Source: JAIBJN01 sp963784175 (lineage in GTDB: Bacteria; Actinomycetota; Thermoleophilia; Gaiellales; Gaiellaceae). From it: a DNA stretch of 64,000 bases. Below, in pieces: positions 22,729-31,773 of this stretch. The stretch is from assembly GCA_963784175.1 (NCBI GenBank), contig CAWAQJ010000018.1, forward strand, positions 62,001 through 126,000, in the 5' to 3' direction. The notes below the pieces were generated by a model. That model did not search any database and was not told the DNA's origin. It worked only from the letters and a program-made list of their open reading frames with translations. Numbering within the stretch: position 1 is the first letter of the stretch; every line of letters starts with the position of its first letter. Both the position numbers and the translations under genes were made by a program.

Positions 22729-23859
22729 CTATGACGGCCGCTGGGCCGCTTCCGCCATCATGAGCGCGGCGGGCTTGGCCAGCTTCAGGCGCTTCGGCCT
22801 CACCATGCCGCCCTCGATCCACCGGTCGATCTCCTCGAAAAGCTCGATGACGAGTGCGTCGGACTCGACCTTCTTGAGCACGCGTCCGTGCGCGTAGATG
22901 AAGCCGGTGTCGCGGCCGCCCGCGACGCCGAAGTCCGCGTCGCCGGCCTCGCCCGGCCCGTTGACCGCGCAGCCCATGACGGCGACCTCGAAGGCCTGCG
23001 GGTACTCGCGCAGACGCTCCTCGACGGCCTCGGCGAGATTCCACACGCCGACGTTGTCGCGCCCGCACGAGGGGCAGGCGATCATGATCGGACCGCGTTC
23101 GCGCAGGCCGAGCGCCTTGAGGATCTCCCAGGCGACCTTGACCTCCTCCACCGGGTCGGCCGTGAGCGAGATCCGGATCGTGTCGCCGATCCCGTCCATC
23201 AGCAGGCTGCCGACGCCGATCGCGCTCTTGATCGAGCCGCTCGCGGGCGTGCCCGCTTCGGTCACGCCCAGGTGCAGCGGGTAGGGCACCTTCTCTGAGA
23301 GCATCCGGTAGGCGCGGATCATCGTCGGGACGGAGCTCGACTTCACCGAGATCTTGAAGTCGTAGTAGTCGAGGCTCTCGAGCAGGCGGACCTGTTCCAG
23401 CGCCTCCTCGACGAGTGCCGCGGCCGTGTCCTCCTGGGCCAGCTCGAGGAGGTGCTTGGGGAGCGAGCCCGAGTTGGCGCCGACGCGCATCGGGATCCCG
23501 CGGGACTTGGCCGCCTTCACGACCTCGGCGACCTTGTCGGCGCCGCCGATGTTGCCGGGGTTGATGCGCACCGCCGCGACGCCAGCGTCGACGGCCTTCA
23601 GCGCCAGCGAGGCGTTGAAGTGGATGTCCGCGATCACCGGGATCGGCGAGAGGTAGACGAGCTTGGCCAGGGCCGCGGCGTCCTCGGTCTTCGGGACGGC
23701 AACGCGTACGAGCTCGCAGCCGGCCGAGACGAGGTCGCCGATCTGGGCCATCGTCGCGTCGACGTCGTGCGTCTTCGTGAGCGTCATCGACTGCACGACG
23801 ACGGGCGCGCCGCCACCGATGGCAACGTTTCCAACCATGATCTGACGCTCGCTCGCCAT
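22729..23859 (-). CDS. ispG: 4-hydroxy-3-methylbut-2-en-1-yl diphosphate synthase
   Basis: A 376-residue enzyme of the MEP pathway of isoprenoid synthesis, using a [4Fe-4S] cluster to convert MEcPP to HMBPP. The N-terminal TIM barrel begins with PVVVQSMTLTKTHDVDATM. Cluster-ligand Cys are in ACPSCGRD and in VAVMGCAVNGPGEAGDAD. Length is normal for the bacterial short type. Seven bases separate it from proS, and dxr is two genes upstream, so two MEP-pathway steps share this operon. Confidence 0.96.
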   Translation of the reverse strand: MASERQIMVGNVAIGGGAPVVVQSMTLTKTHDVDATMAQIGDLVSAGCELVRVAVPKTEDAAALAKLVYLSPIPVIADIHFNASLALKAVDAGVAAVRINPGNIGGADKVAEVVKAAKSRGIPMRVGANSGSLPKHLLELAQEDTAAALVEEALEQVRLLESLDYYDFKISVKSSSVPTMIRAYRMLSEKVPYPLHLGVTEAGTPASGSIKSAIGVGSLLMDGIGDTIRISLTADPVEEVKVAWEILKALGLRERGPIMIACPSCGRDNVGVWNLAEAVEERLREYPQAFEVAVMGCAVNGPGEAGDADFGVAGGRDTGFIYAHGRVLKKVESDALVIELFEEIDRWIEGGMVRPKRLKLAKPAALMMAEAAQRPS

Positions 23860-23891
23860 CGCCGAAAGTCTAACGGCCTGCCGTTGTCTCC

Positions 23892-25115
23892 CTAGCCACC
23901 GCGGAGCCGGTCGATGTCGTTCGAGAGCCCGATGACGAAGAGGAGGAGCACAAGTGCGATGCCGACCATCGAGAAGCGCTCGTAGGCCTCGCGGGGGATC
24001 GCGCGGCCGCGGATCCGCTCCGCGATCGAGAACGCGATGTGGCCGCCGTCGAGCGGGAGCAGCGGCAGCAGGTTGAGGAGCGCTAGAGACAGGCTGATGA
24101 ACGCCAGCACCTGGAGGTAGTAGCGGAACCCGGCCTCGAGGGACTCGCTCGACACCGCTGTGATGCCGACCACGCTCGCCACCTCGTCCCGGCCCGAGCC
24201 GGTGACGATGCGCCCGAGCGAGGCGCCGATCGCCTTCGTGACTTCCCAGGTCGTCTCGAAGGCGAGCCCGATGGCCTCGAGCGGCCCGTAGCTCTCATAC
24301 TCGAGCCCGAACGCGAACCCGAGCCGGTAGGTGCCGTCCTCCTGGGCCTGCGGCGTGCCTTCGAGCGTCACCGTGGTGCCGTCCCGGTCGACCGTGAGGG
24401 TGACCGGCTCCCCGTCGCCTTCGCGGATCGACTCGGCCAGGTCTTCGGCTTCGCCCTCCGTGCTGTTCACGGCCACGATCTCGTCGCCCGGCTGGAGCCC
24501 GGCCGAGGCGGCCGGCGAGCCCGGCACGACTTCCTCGACGGTCCTCGTCGCACCCGTGGGCACGCCGAGCATGAACACGACCGCGAGCGCGAGGATCGCG
24601 AACACCAGGTTCGTGAGCGGACCGGCGGCGATGACGGCGACCCGCTTGCTCGTCGGCGCGCGCCAGTAGGCATCGTCCGAGAGCCCATCCTCGGCCTCGG
24701 CCAGGCCGCGGTCAGCCATCTTGCGCGCGTGCTCGGAGAGCTCCGCTCCCTGGACGGCGGCCTGGAGGTCGGGCAGGCGGTCGCGCGCGTCTCCGAGGCG
24801 GTCCTCCGCGAGTGCCGTCTCGACCGGCTCGGAAACCTCTGCCAGCGACGGCACCTCCTTTCTCGCGGGGCCGAGATGGACGTCGAGGTCGCGCGCCGCC
24901 GGCTTGTGCATCCCCGGGATCTTCACGTAGCCGCCGAGCGGGATCGCGCCGATGCCGTACTCGATTCCGCCGCGCTTCCACTTCGCGAGCGCAGGCGGGA
25001 AGAAGATGTAGAACTTCCGCGGCCGCATCTTGACGGCGAGCGCGGTGAAGAAGTGCCCGGCCTCGTGGATGAGGATCAGGAAGGCGAGGCCCCCGATGGC
25101 GACTGCGACGTTCAC
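23892..25115 (-). CDS. rseP: Site-2 membrane metalloprotease RseP-like (M50)
   Basis: A 407-residue intramembrane zinc protease. HEAGH lies in the first transmembrane helix (LIHEAGHFFTAL), and the third ligand motif is NLLPLLPLDGGHI near residue 355. One PDZ domain lies at about 195-265 (SPAASAGLQPGDEIVAVN). Between GYVKIPGM and SKRVAVIAAGP is an insertion of about 90 mainly charged residues, longer than in many RseP proteins. It cleaves membrane-bound anti-sigma factors or remnant signal peptides. It lies between dxr and ispG, a common arrangement. Confidence 0.92.
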   Translation of the reverse strand: MNVAVAIGGLAFLILIHEAGHFFTALAVKMRPRKFYIFFPPALAKWKRGGIEYGIGAIPLGGYVKIPGMHKPAARDLDVHLGPARKEVPSLAEVSEPVETALAEDRLGDARDRLPDLQAAVQGAELSEHARKMADRGLAEAEDGLSDDAYWRAPTSKRVAVIAAGPLTNLVFAILALAVVFMLGVPTGATRTVEEVVPGSPAASAGLQPGDEIVAVNSTEGEAEDLAESIREGDGEPVTLTVDRDGTTVTLEGTPQAQEDGTYRLGFAFGLEYESYGPLEAIGLAFETTWEVTKAIGASLGRIVTGSGRDEVASVVGITAVSSESLEAGFRYYLQVLAFISLSLALLNLLPLLPLDGGHIAFSIAERIRGRAIPREAYERFSMVGIALVLLLFVIGLSNDIDRLRGG

Positions 25116-25123
25116 GACTGCGT

Positions 25124-26191
25124 CTAGTGAACCAGTTCCCGCGTGCTTTCCGACGCAACGCGCCGGGCCTCGGCGTCCATCGCAGTCAGCTCGGCGAGGT
25201 CAGCCGCCGGTACGCAGTTGATCCGGGCGAGCGTCCGCTCGACGACGCCCGCGATGCCCAGGAAGGGCAGGTCGCCGTCGAGGAAGGCCGCCACGGCCAC
25301 CTCGTTGGCGGCGTTGAGCACGCACGGCGCCGTGTCCCCCGCCTCCCCGGCCGCGCGGGCCAGCGCCAGGCAGGGGAACGCGTCCAGGTCCGGCGCCTGG
25401 AACTCGAGGATCAGGCCGCCGGCGAAATCGAGCGGCTCGATCTGCGTGGCCGCCCGGTCGGGGTAGGTCAGCGCGTACGAGATCGGCACCCGCATGTCCG
25501 GGTAGCCGAGGTGTGCGAGCGAGGCGCCGTCTCGGAAGCGCACGAGCGCGTGCACGACGGACGTCGGGTGGATGACGACCTCGATCTGGTCGTAGGGAAG
25601 CCCGAAGAGGTAGTGCGCCTCGATCAGCTCGAGGCCCTTGTTCATGAGCGTCGCCGAGTCGACGGTGATCTTCGGCCCCATGCTCCAGGTCGGATGCGCG
25701 AGCGCCTCGGAGGAGGTGACCTCCTCGAGCTCGCCGCGTCCTCGCCCGCGGAACGGGCCGCCCGAGGCGGTGAGAACGAGCGAGTCGATCGTCTCCGGCT
25801 CGGCGCCGTCCAGGAGCTGGAAGGCGGCCGAGTGCTCCGAGTCGACCGGGAGCAGGCGACCTCCTCCCTGCTTCCACGCGGCCAGCGCCAGGTCGCCTCC
25901 CGAGACGAGGCTCTCCTTGTTCGCCAGGGCGAGGTCGGCACCGCGCTCGAGGGCCCACAGGGTCGCCGGCAGGCCCGCGAAGCCGACGACGGCGTTGAGC
26001 ACCACGTCGGGCTCGGCGCGGTCGAGCAGGTCGGTGAGGTCACCGCCGACCTGGGTCAGCGGCGCGAGGCCGTCGATCTCCTGTGATCCGGACGCCGCCG
26101 CGACGAGCTCGAGGCCCGGATGCTCCGCGATGATCTCGAGCGCCTGGCGTCCGATGGAGCCGGTCGCGCCGAGCAGAGCGATGCGCTTCAT
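25124..26191 (-). CDS. dxr: 1-deoxy-D-xylulose 5-phosphate reductoisomerase
   Basis: A 355-residue enzyme of the MEP pathway that turns DXP into MEP with NADPH. The N-terminal NADPH motif is ALLGATGSIGRQALEII. The substrate and metal residues are in LVLTASGGPFRG, MGPKITVDSATLMNKGLELI and HPTSVVHALV. It is slightly shorter than the E. coli enzyme. It is eight nt upstream of rseP. It is the usual target of fosmidomycin. Confidence 0.96.
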   Translation of the reverse strand: MKRIALLGATGSIGRQALEIIAEHPGLELVAAASGSQEIDGLAPLTQVGGDLTDLLDRAEPDVVLNAVVGFAGLPATLWALERGADLALANKESLVSGGDLALAAWKQGGGRLLPVDSEHSAAFQLLDGAEPETIDSLVLTASGGPFRGRGRGELEEVTSSEALAHPTWSMGPKITVDSATLMNKGLELIEAHYLFGLPYDQIEVVIHPTSVVHALVRFRDGASLAHLGYPDMRVPISYALTYPDRAATQIEPLDFAGGLILEFQAPDLDAFPCLALARAAGEAGDTAPCVLNAANEVAVAAFLDGDLPFLGIAGVVERTLARINCVPAADLAELTAMDAEARRVASESTRELVH

Positions 26192-26212
26192 TGCGGTCAG
26201 TGTAGAAGCCGC

Positions 26213-27007
26213 TTACGTGAGCGCGAGGACGGCGTAGTAGGCGGCCGGGCCGGCGAAGACGAGGGAGTCGACGCGGTCGAGCACCCCGCCGTGGCCTAGG
26301 AGGACGCGGCCGGAATCCTTGACGCCGAGGTCGCGCTTGACCATCGACTCGAAGAGATCGCCGGAGACCGCGGCGAGCACGACGACGCCTCCGAAGACGA
26401 ACGCCTCCCAGCCGTCGATCGGGATCGGCTCCTGGTTGAAGGCGATCCAGGGCGTGAGCACGCCGCCCACGAGACCGACCGCGAAGCCCTCCCAGGTCTT
26501 GCCGGGCGAGATCGCGGGCGCCATCTTGTGGCGGCCGGCGAGCCGACCTCCCGCGTACGCGAGCGTGTCTGCCACGAAGACGGTGATCAGCACGGTGATG
26601 AGGATCAGTCGGCCGTCGGGGTCGAGGTCGCGCACGAGGATGAGGTGGCCGAGGCCGAGGCCGATCCAGGCCGCGCCGAGGACCGTCGTCGCGACCGCCA
26701 CGGTCGTGGACTGGCGCGTCTCCGACACGGCGGCGAAGACGAACGCGAGCAGGATCGTGACCATGAAGCCGCCGAGCATCCACTCGGGCCCTCCGAGCGA
26801 GGCGCCGAGCACGGCCGCGAGCGCGCCCCCGTAGCCGGCCAGCACCAGCGGCCGTAGCGAGCGGGCCATCTGGTACAGCTCGTGGAGGGCCAGGAGCGCG
26901 GCGAAGGCCGCGAGCGCGAAGAGCGCCCAGCGGCCGTAGTAGGCCGCGAAGAGCACAAGTGGCAGACCCGCCGCTGCCACGGCGATCCGGCTGAGGAGCG
27001 GGCTCAC
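26213..27007 (-). CDS. cdsA: Phosphatidate cytidylyltransferase
   Basis: A 264-residue integral membrane enzyme that makes CDP-diacylglycerol from phosphatidate and CTP. About eight hydrophobic helices are seen. The signature near the C-terminus is split between SPGKTWEGFAVGLVGG and SMVKRDLGVKDSGRVLLGHG-type sequence, which carries the catalytic Asp/Lys. It overlaps uppS by one base (TGATG type junction). The product is the substrate of the pgsA enzyme at 8.1 kb. Confidence 0.93.
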   Translation of the reverse strand: MSPLLSRIAVAAAGLPLVLFAAYYGRWALFALAAFAALLALHELYQMARSLRPLVLAGYGGALAAVLGASLGGPEWMLGGFMVTILLAFVFAAVSETRQSTTVAVATTVLGAAWIGLGLGHLILVRDLDPDGRLILITVLITVFVADTLAYAGGRLAGRHKMAPAISPGKTWEGFAVGLVGGVLTPWIAFNQEPIPIDGWEAFVFGGVVVLAAVSGDLFESMVKRDLGVKDSGRVLLGHGGVLDRVDSLVFAGPAAYYAVLALT

Positions 27008-27756
27008 TAGCGGCCGCCGAAGCGCCGGCGGCGGCTCGCGTACTCGGCGAGCGCCTCCCGGAGCTGGCGCTCTCCGAAGTCGGGCCAGAGGGTGTCGACG
27101 AAGACCAGCTCGGTGTAGGCGAGCTGCCAGAGGAGGAAGTTCGAGATGCGCAGCTCCCCCGACGTGCGGATGAGAAGGTCGGGCTCGGGCATCTCCGGCG
27201 CGTAGAGGCGCGCCGCGATCGCGTTCTCGTCGATGTCGCGCGGGTCGACGCCTTCCTCGACCAGCCGGCGGACGGCCTCGACGACCTCCGCCCGGCCGCC
27301 GTAGTCGAAGGCAACCCAGAGCTGAAGCCGCTCGTTCGAGGCTGTCTCCTCCTCGAGCCGCTCGATGGTCGCCCGCAGCGCGGGCGTCGCCCGGTCGCGC
27401 CTCCCGATGAAGCGCGTGCGGACACCCTCGCGGGCGAGCTCGGGGAGCTCGCGCTCGATCGTCTCGATGAAGATCTCCATGAGCGCGTCGACCTCGTCCG
27501 GGGGGCGCGACCAGTTCTCGGTCGAGAACGCATAGACGCAGAGCGACTCCACGCCGAGGTCGATGGCCGCCTCCACGGTCCGGCGCAGCGCGCGCGTCCC
27601 GGCGCGGTGGCCCGAGGCAACGGGAAGGTGGCGCCGCCTGGCCCAGCGGCCGTTCCCGTCCATGATGATGGCGATCGAACGCGCGACATCGGGGAGCTCC
27701 CGCTCCCCCGCGGGCTTGAGGCCCCGGAGCGTCCGCAGTCTGGTGAGCAGGTTCAC
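27007..27756 (-). CDS. uppS: Undecaprenyl diphosphate synthase
   Basis: A 249-residue cis-prenyltransferase that makes the C55 lipid carrier for cell-wall synthesis. The catalytic Asp is in AIIMDGNGRWARRRHLPV. HRAGTRALR, YAFSTENWSRPPDEVDALM and DLLIRTSGELRISNFLLWQ are all present. It starts with an extra 25-residue N-terminal segment. It is placed between frr and cdsA, as in many bacteria. Confidence 0.96.
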   Translation of the reverse strand: MNLLTRLRTLRGLKPAGERELPDVARSIAIIMDGNGRWARRRHLPVASGHRAGTRALRRTVEAAIDLGVESLCVYAFSTENWSRPPDEVDALMEIFIETIERELPELAREGVRTRFIGRRDRATPALRATIERLEEETASNERLQLWVAFDYGGRAEVVEAVRRLVEEGVDPRDIDENAIAARLYAPEMPEPDLLIRTSGELRISNFLLWQLAYTELVFVDTLWPDFGERQLREALAEYASRRRRFGGR

Positions 27757-27783
27757 GCGCTTAGAGTCTGACGCCGGGCGGCC

Positions 27784-28341
27784 TCAGACCTCCATGATCT
27801 CCTCTTCCTTGCGCTTGAGGAGCTCGTCGATCTTGGCCACGTGCTCGTCGGTGAGCTTCTGCGCGCGGTCCTCGGCGCGCCGCTCCTCGTCGTCACCCAC
27901 GTCGCCGTTGTGGACCAGCTCCTTGAGGTGGTGCATGCAGTCCCGCCGCACGTTGCGGACGGCCACGCGGCCCTCCTCGGCGAGGTGCCGGACGACCTTG
28001 ACGAGCTCCTTGCGCCGCTCCTCCGTCAGCTGCGGGATGGGCAGCCGGATGAGCTTTCCGTCGTTCGACGGCGTCAGGCCGAGCTCGGACTCCTGGATCG
28101 CGCGCTCGATCGACTTGATCGAGCCCGGGTCGTAGGGCTGGATCGTGAGCATCCGCGGCTCGGGGACGTTGATCGTCGAGAGCTGGTTGAGCGGGGTCTC
28201 CGTCCCGTAGTAGTCGACCTTCACGCGGTCGAGCAGGGCAGCCGAGGCGCGGCCGGTCCGCACCGTCGTGAACTCGTGCGCGGTCGATTCGACCGACTTG
28301 TCCATGCGACGCTTGGCGTCGTCCAGCAGGTTTTCGATCAT
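27784..28341 (-). CDS. frr: Ribosome recycling factor
   Basis: A 185-residue protein that, with EF-G, splits post-termination ribosomes. RRMDKSVESTAHEFTTVRTG at the N-terminus, the central loop (RIDYYGTETPLNQLS-like, here KVDYYGTETPLNQLSTI), and the long helix RKELVKVVRHLAEEGRVAVR are typical. Length is the standard 185. The start overlaps the pyrH stop by 4 nt, indicating coupling. Confidence 0.96.
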   Translation of the reverse strand: MIENLLDDAKRRMDKSVESTAHEFTTVRTGRASAALLDRVKVDYYGTETPLNQLSTINVPEPRMLTIQPYDPGSIKSIERAIQESELGLTPSNDGKLIRLPIPQLTEERRKELVKVVRHLAEEGRVAVRNVRRDCMHHLKELVHNGDVGDDEERRAEDRAQKLTDEHVAKIDELLKRKEEEIMEV

Positions 28342-29111
28342 GCGTCCCTCCGGGGCGTCGAGATGATCGTGCCGATCCGCTCGCCCGCGACCACCCGCTC
28401 GATCGTGCCGGGTTCGTCGAGGCCGAAGACGTAGATCGGCAGCCCGTTGTCCATGCAGAGCGTGAGCGCGGTCGTGTCCATCACCTTGAGGCCGCGCTCG
28501 ATCGCCTCGAGGTGCGTCAGCTCGGGGAGGAATTGGGCGCCCGCGTCGAGATGAGGATCGCCGTCGTAGACGCCGTCGACGCCGTTCTTGCCCATGAGGA
28601 TCGCGTCCGCTCCGACCTCGAGCGCGCGCAGGGCCGCAGCCGTGTCGGTGGTGAAGAACGGATTCCCCGTTCCGGCGGCGAAGATGATGATCCGTCCCTT
28701 CTCCAGATGGCGGATCGCGCGGCGGCGGATGTAGGGCTCGGCCACCTCGCTCACCGTGATCGCCGAGAGAACGCGCGTGTGCGCGCCGATGCGCTCGAGC
28801 GCGTCCTGCACCGTGAGGGAGTTGAGGACCGTGGCGAGCATGCCCGCGTAGTCCGCCGTCGCCCGGTCCATGCCCGCCGCGGCTCCCTGCATGCCGCGGT
28901 AGATGTTGCCGGCGCCGAGGACGAGCGACGTCTCGACGCCGAGGTCGTGCACGCGCTTGACCTCGGCGGCGAGCGCTTCGACGCGCTCCGGGCTCGTCCC
29001 GTAGGGCAGGTCGCCCAGCAGGGCCTCGCCGGAGAGCTTCAGGAGGACGCGCTTGAAGGCAGCGCCCTCGGACGCGTGGGGGCCGACCTCGCTCTCGGGC
29101 TGGGCGGTCAC
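28338..29111 (-). CDS. pyrH: UMP kinase
   Basis: A 257-residue enzyme phosphorylating UMP to UDP. A GTG start at 29111 is chosen because it overlaps the tsf stop (GTGA) and the longer frame upstream is a shadow of tsf. The amino-acid-kinase core reads KRVLLKLSGEALLGD, LVLGAGNIYRGMQ, and ILMGKNGVDGVYDGDPH. The N-terminal 18 residues are an extension relative to E. coli. It sits between tsf and frr, the usual order. Confidence 0.95.
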   Translation of the reverse strand: MTAQPESEVGPHASEGAAFKRVLLKLSGEALLGDLPYGTSPERVEALAAEVKRVHDLGVETSLVLGAGNIYRGMQGAAAGMDRATADYAGMLATVLNSLTVQDALERIGAHTRVLSAITVSEVAEPYIRRRAIRHLEKGRIIIFAAGTGNPFFTTDTAAALRALEVGADAILMGKNGVDGVYDGDPHLDAGAQFLPELTHLEAIERGLKVMDTTALTLCMDNGLPIYVFGLDEPGTIERVVAGERIGTIISTPRRDA

Positions 29112-29914
29112 TCGCTGCCGACGTCGTAGCGGACGAACGCTCGCACCTCGGCGTCGCGCTCGGCCAGCGCCTTCTCGACCGTGAGGTTCGGGTCGTGCAC
29201 CCACGCCTGGTCGAGGAGAACGGTCGCCGCGAAGAAGCGCTTCGCGAGCATGCCTTCGACGATCTTCGGCCGGACCTCCTCCGGCTTGGACTCGACCTCG
29301 GGCAGCTTCTCGTAGACGGCCCGCTCCTCGGCGATCTCGTGCTCCGGGATCTCGTCGCGCGTCAGGTACTGCGGCCGCGCGGCGGCAATGTGCATCGCGA
29401 GCATCCGGGCCAGCTCGGGAGTCGCCTTCGCCCGCAGGAGCACGCCGATCTTGCGTGCCGGTGGGTGGATGTAGTCGGCCACGACCTCGTCCTCGGCGGC
29501 CTCGTAGCGCTCGGCGCCGACGACGACGACGTTCTCGCCCAGCTTGGCGACGAGCTCCACGCGCTCCTCCTCCAGGGAGTCGGCCGCGTCGGACCCCTCG
29601 GTCCAGACGAGGTCGAGCAGATGCTGCGCGAAGTCCTGGAACTCCTCGTTGCCCGAGACAGGCTCGGTCTCGCAGCCGACGGCCACCATCGCGCCGCGCG
29701 AGCCGTCCACGCGGGCGACGACGACGCCCTCGGAGGTTTCGCGGCCGGCGCGCTTGCCGGCCTGGGCGAGCCCCTGCTCGCGCAGGAGCTGGCGGGCGGC
29801 CTCGAGGTCGCCGTCCTTCTCGACGAGCGCGCGCTTCGCGTCCATCATCCCCGCGCCCGTGAGGTCGCGGAGCTCCTTCACCAGCGTGGCCGGAATCTGT
29901 GTCTGCTCGGTCAC
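29108..29914 (-). CDS. tsf: Translation elongation factor Ts
   Basis: A 268-residue guanine-nucleotide exchange factor for EF-Tu. GTG 29914 overlaps the rpsB stop. The N-terminal UBA-like part is ATLVKELRDLTGAGMMDAKR, then LREQGLAQAGKRAGRETSEG; the core ends with VGVLLRAKATPEL and the second half-repeat DEIPEHEIAEERAVYEKL. Length is typical for actinobacterial EF-Ts. It is translationally coupled with rpsB and pyrH. Confidence 0.95.
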   Translation of the reverse strand: MTEQTQIPATLVKELRDLTGAGMMDAKRALVEKDGDLEAARQLLREQGLAQAGKRAGRETSEGVVVARVDGSRGAMVAVGCETEPVSGNEEFQDFAQHLLDLVWTEGSDAADSLEEERVELVAKLGENVVVVGAERYEAAEDEVVADYIHPPARKIGVLLRAKATPELARMLAMHIAAARPQYLTRDEIPEHEIAEERAVYEKLPEVESKPEEVRPKIVEGMLAKRFFAATVLLDQAWVHDPNLTVEKALAERDAEVRAFVRYDVGSE

Positions 29915-30792
29915 TGGCCCTCCTCCCCGCCCTCGGGAGCAGGCTCGGCAGCCTCGGGCGTCTCGGAGACCGCGACGGCGGCGGGCTCGGGCTCGGTCTC
30001 GCCCCCACCCTCGGCCTCGACTTCGGCCGGCGCGGCCGGCTCCTCCACGGCCTCGGCGGCTGCAGGAGCCTCGTCGGCGGGTGCGGGCGCAGCCATCTCC
30101 TCCGCGGTCACCTTCGTCTTGCCGGCCTCGATCGCGTTGGCGATCGTCCGCACGACGAGGCTGCACGAGCGGATCGCGTCGTCGTTGCCGGGGATGATGA
30201 AGTCGGCGTCGTCGGGATCGCAGTTCGTGTCCACGAGCGCGATGATCGGCAGGCCGAGCCTGCGCGCCTCGCGCACCGCGAGCTGCTCCTTGCGCAGATC
30301 GACGACGAACACGGCGTCGGGCAGCGACTTCATGTCGGCGACGCCGCCGAGGTTCACCTCGAGCTTCTCGAGCTCGGCGATCATGGAGATGCGCTCCTTG
30401 GACGGCAGGAGCTCGAGCTGGCCATCGTCGCGCAGGCGCCGCAGGTCGTGCAGGCGGCTGATGCGCTCGGAGATCGTGCGCCAGTTGGTCAGGAGCCCGC
30501 CGAGCCAGCGATGGTTCACGTAGGGCATGCCGACACGCGCCGCCTCTTCGGCGACGGAGTCCTGGGACTGCTTCTTCGTCCCTACGAACAGGACGGCCCC
30601 GCCGCGCTCGGCGATGTTGCGCGCGAACGCGTGGGCCTCCTCGATCAGGGCCAGCGTTTGCTGGAGGTCGATGATGTAGATGCCGCCCCGCTCCGTGAAG
30701 ATGAAGCGGCGCATCTTGGGGTTCCAGCGGCGCGTCTGGTGGCCGAAGTGAACCCCGGCCTCCAGGAGCTCTCGCATGGAGACAACGGTCAC
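29911..30792 (-). CDS. rpsB: 30S ribosomal protein S2
   Basis: A 293-residue protein starting at GTG 30792 behind GAGGAGGAATTCAC. MRELLEAGVHFGHQTRRWNP, the YIIDLQQTLALIEEA segment, VGTKKQ and VNHRWLGGLLTNW are standard S2 sequences. The last 60 residues form an Ala/Pro/Glu-rich acidic tail, longer than in most bacteria. It is the first gene of the minus-strand operon running to 20.7 kb. Confidence 0.96.
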   Translation of the reverse strand: MTVVSMRELLEAGVHFGHQTRRWNPKMRRFIFTERGGIYIIDLQQTLALIEEAHAFARNIAERGGAVLFVGTKKQSQDSVAEEAARVGMPYVNHRWLGGLLTNWRTISERISRLHDLRRLRDDGQLELLPSKERISMIAELEKLEVNLGGVADMKSLPDAVFVVDLRKEQLAVREARRLGLPIIALVDTNCDPDDADFIIPGNDDAIRSCSLVVRTIANAIEAGKTKVTAEEMAAPAPADEAPAAAEAVEEPAAPAEVEAEGGGETEPEPAAVAVSETPEAAEPAPEGGEEGQ

Positions 30793-30842
30793 GTGAATTC
30801 CTCCTCGGTTTTTTGCTCTGAAGCCGGCGGGAGCTGATGGAA

Positions 30843-30859
30843 CCGGGCAGGAAGCCCGG
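30843..30859 (-). promoter_or_regulatory. Hairpin in the rpsB leader
   Basis: A 6-bp GC stem (CCGGGC/GCCCGG) with a 5-nt loop, 50 nt before the rpsB start codon. Ribosomal protein S2 operons are often controlled through leader RNAs. The element is short, so it is only a candidate. Confidence 0.3.
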
Positions 30860-30939
30860 CACCGCCACCCGCGTGTTCCGCCGGGTCGGGTGCAGAAACT
30901 CGGGCCATTCTAGCCGACGCCTCCCGTACGCTGGAGCGC

Positions 30940-31731
30940 GTGCAGGGGGTCGTGAGGCTGCCGGCGTGGGACCTCGCCGTCGAATGCGTCGACGAGGCGC
31001 TCGCGGCCGGGGTCGTGCCGTCCCTCGAACGCCTGGGAAGACTGGGCCAGCTCGGCTCCCTTCCGTCGTTCATCGCGGCCCTGGAGGAGGGCGACGACGC
31101 CGGTGAGCTTGCCGCCGATTTCGCGCGCGAGCGGGAGAGCCTCGGGCTCGCGCCCGCCGAGGTCACCGCCGAGCTGCTGACGGTCGCACGCGTCCTGGAG
31201 CGCCACGGCGAGACCGAGGCGCGGAGCGTCGTCGACCGCTGCATCCTCGCCTACGTCGACCGCGTGACGGCGGAGCTCGCCGATTGCGCCCGGCGCGATC
31301 CGCTCACCGGGCTCCTCAACCACGGCGCGTTCCACACACGGCTGATAGCCGAGACCGCCCGGGCCCGCCGTTACCGCGGCCGGCTCGCGCTCGTGCTCTT
31401 CGACCTCGACCACTTCAAGGAGACGAACGACCGTCTGGGGCACCACGAAGGGGACCGGCTGCTACGGGCCTTCGCCTCGGCCCTGGCCGGTGCCGTCAGG
31501 GAAACCGACGTCGCGGGGCGCGTCGGAGGCGACGAGTTCGCGGCGCTCCTGCTCGAGGCGCGGCCGGGCGACGTGGACGCGGTCGTCGAGCGGCTGCGCG
31601 CCTGTCTTCCCGCCGAGCTGACGGTGAGCGTCGGCTCCGCGCAGCTCCCGGACGAGGGCACGGCGCCCGAGCAGCTGGTCGTCGCGGCCGATCGCCGCCT
31701 CTACACCGACAAAGTCGCCCGAGCCGCCTAG
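30940..31731 (+). CDS. Diguanylate cyclase (GGDEF) with I-site
   Basis: A 263-residue protein. Residues 1-110 are helical without a known sensor domain. The GGDEF domain spans about 115-260: DPLTGLLNHGAFH, LVLFDLDHFKETNDRLGHH and RVGGDEFAALL. GGDEF (196-200) is canonical, and an RETD inhibitory site sits at 187-190, exactly five residues before it. So the protein should make cyclic-di-GMP and be subject to product inhibition. No transmembrane segment was seen. It is divergent from rpsB. Confidence 0.9.
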   Translation: MQGVVRLPAWDLAVECVDEALAAGVVPSLERLGRLGQLGSLPSFIAALEEGDDAGELAADFARERESLGLAPAEVTAELLTVARVLERHGETEARSVVDRCILAYVDRVTAELADCARRDPLTGLLNHGAFHTRLIAETARARRYRGRLALVLFDLDHFKETNDRLGHHEGDRLLRAFASALAGAVRETDVAGRVGGDEFAALLLEARPGDVDAVVERLRACLPAELTVSVGSAQLPDEGTAPEQLVVAADRRLYTDKVARAA

Positions 31732-31773
31732 TCACGCCGTTTTGGGCCGCGGTGCTGCGGGCAGGACGACTGT

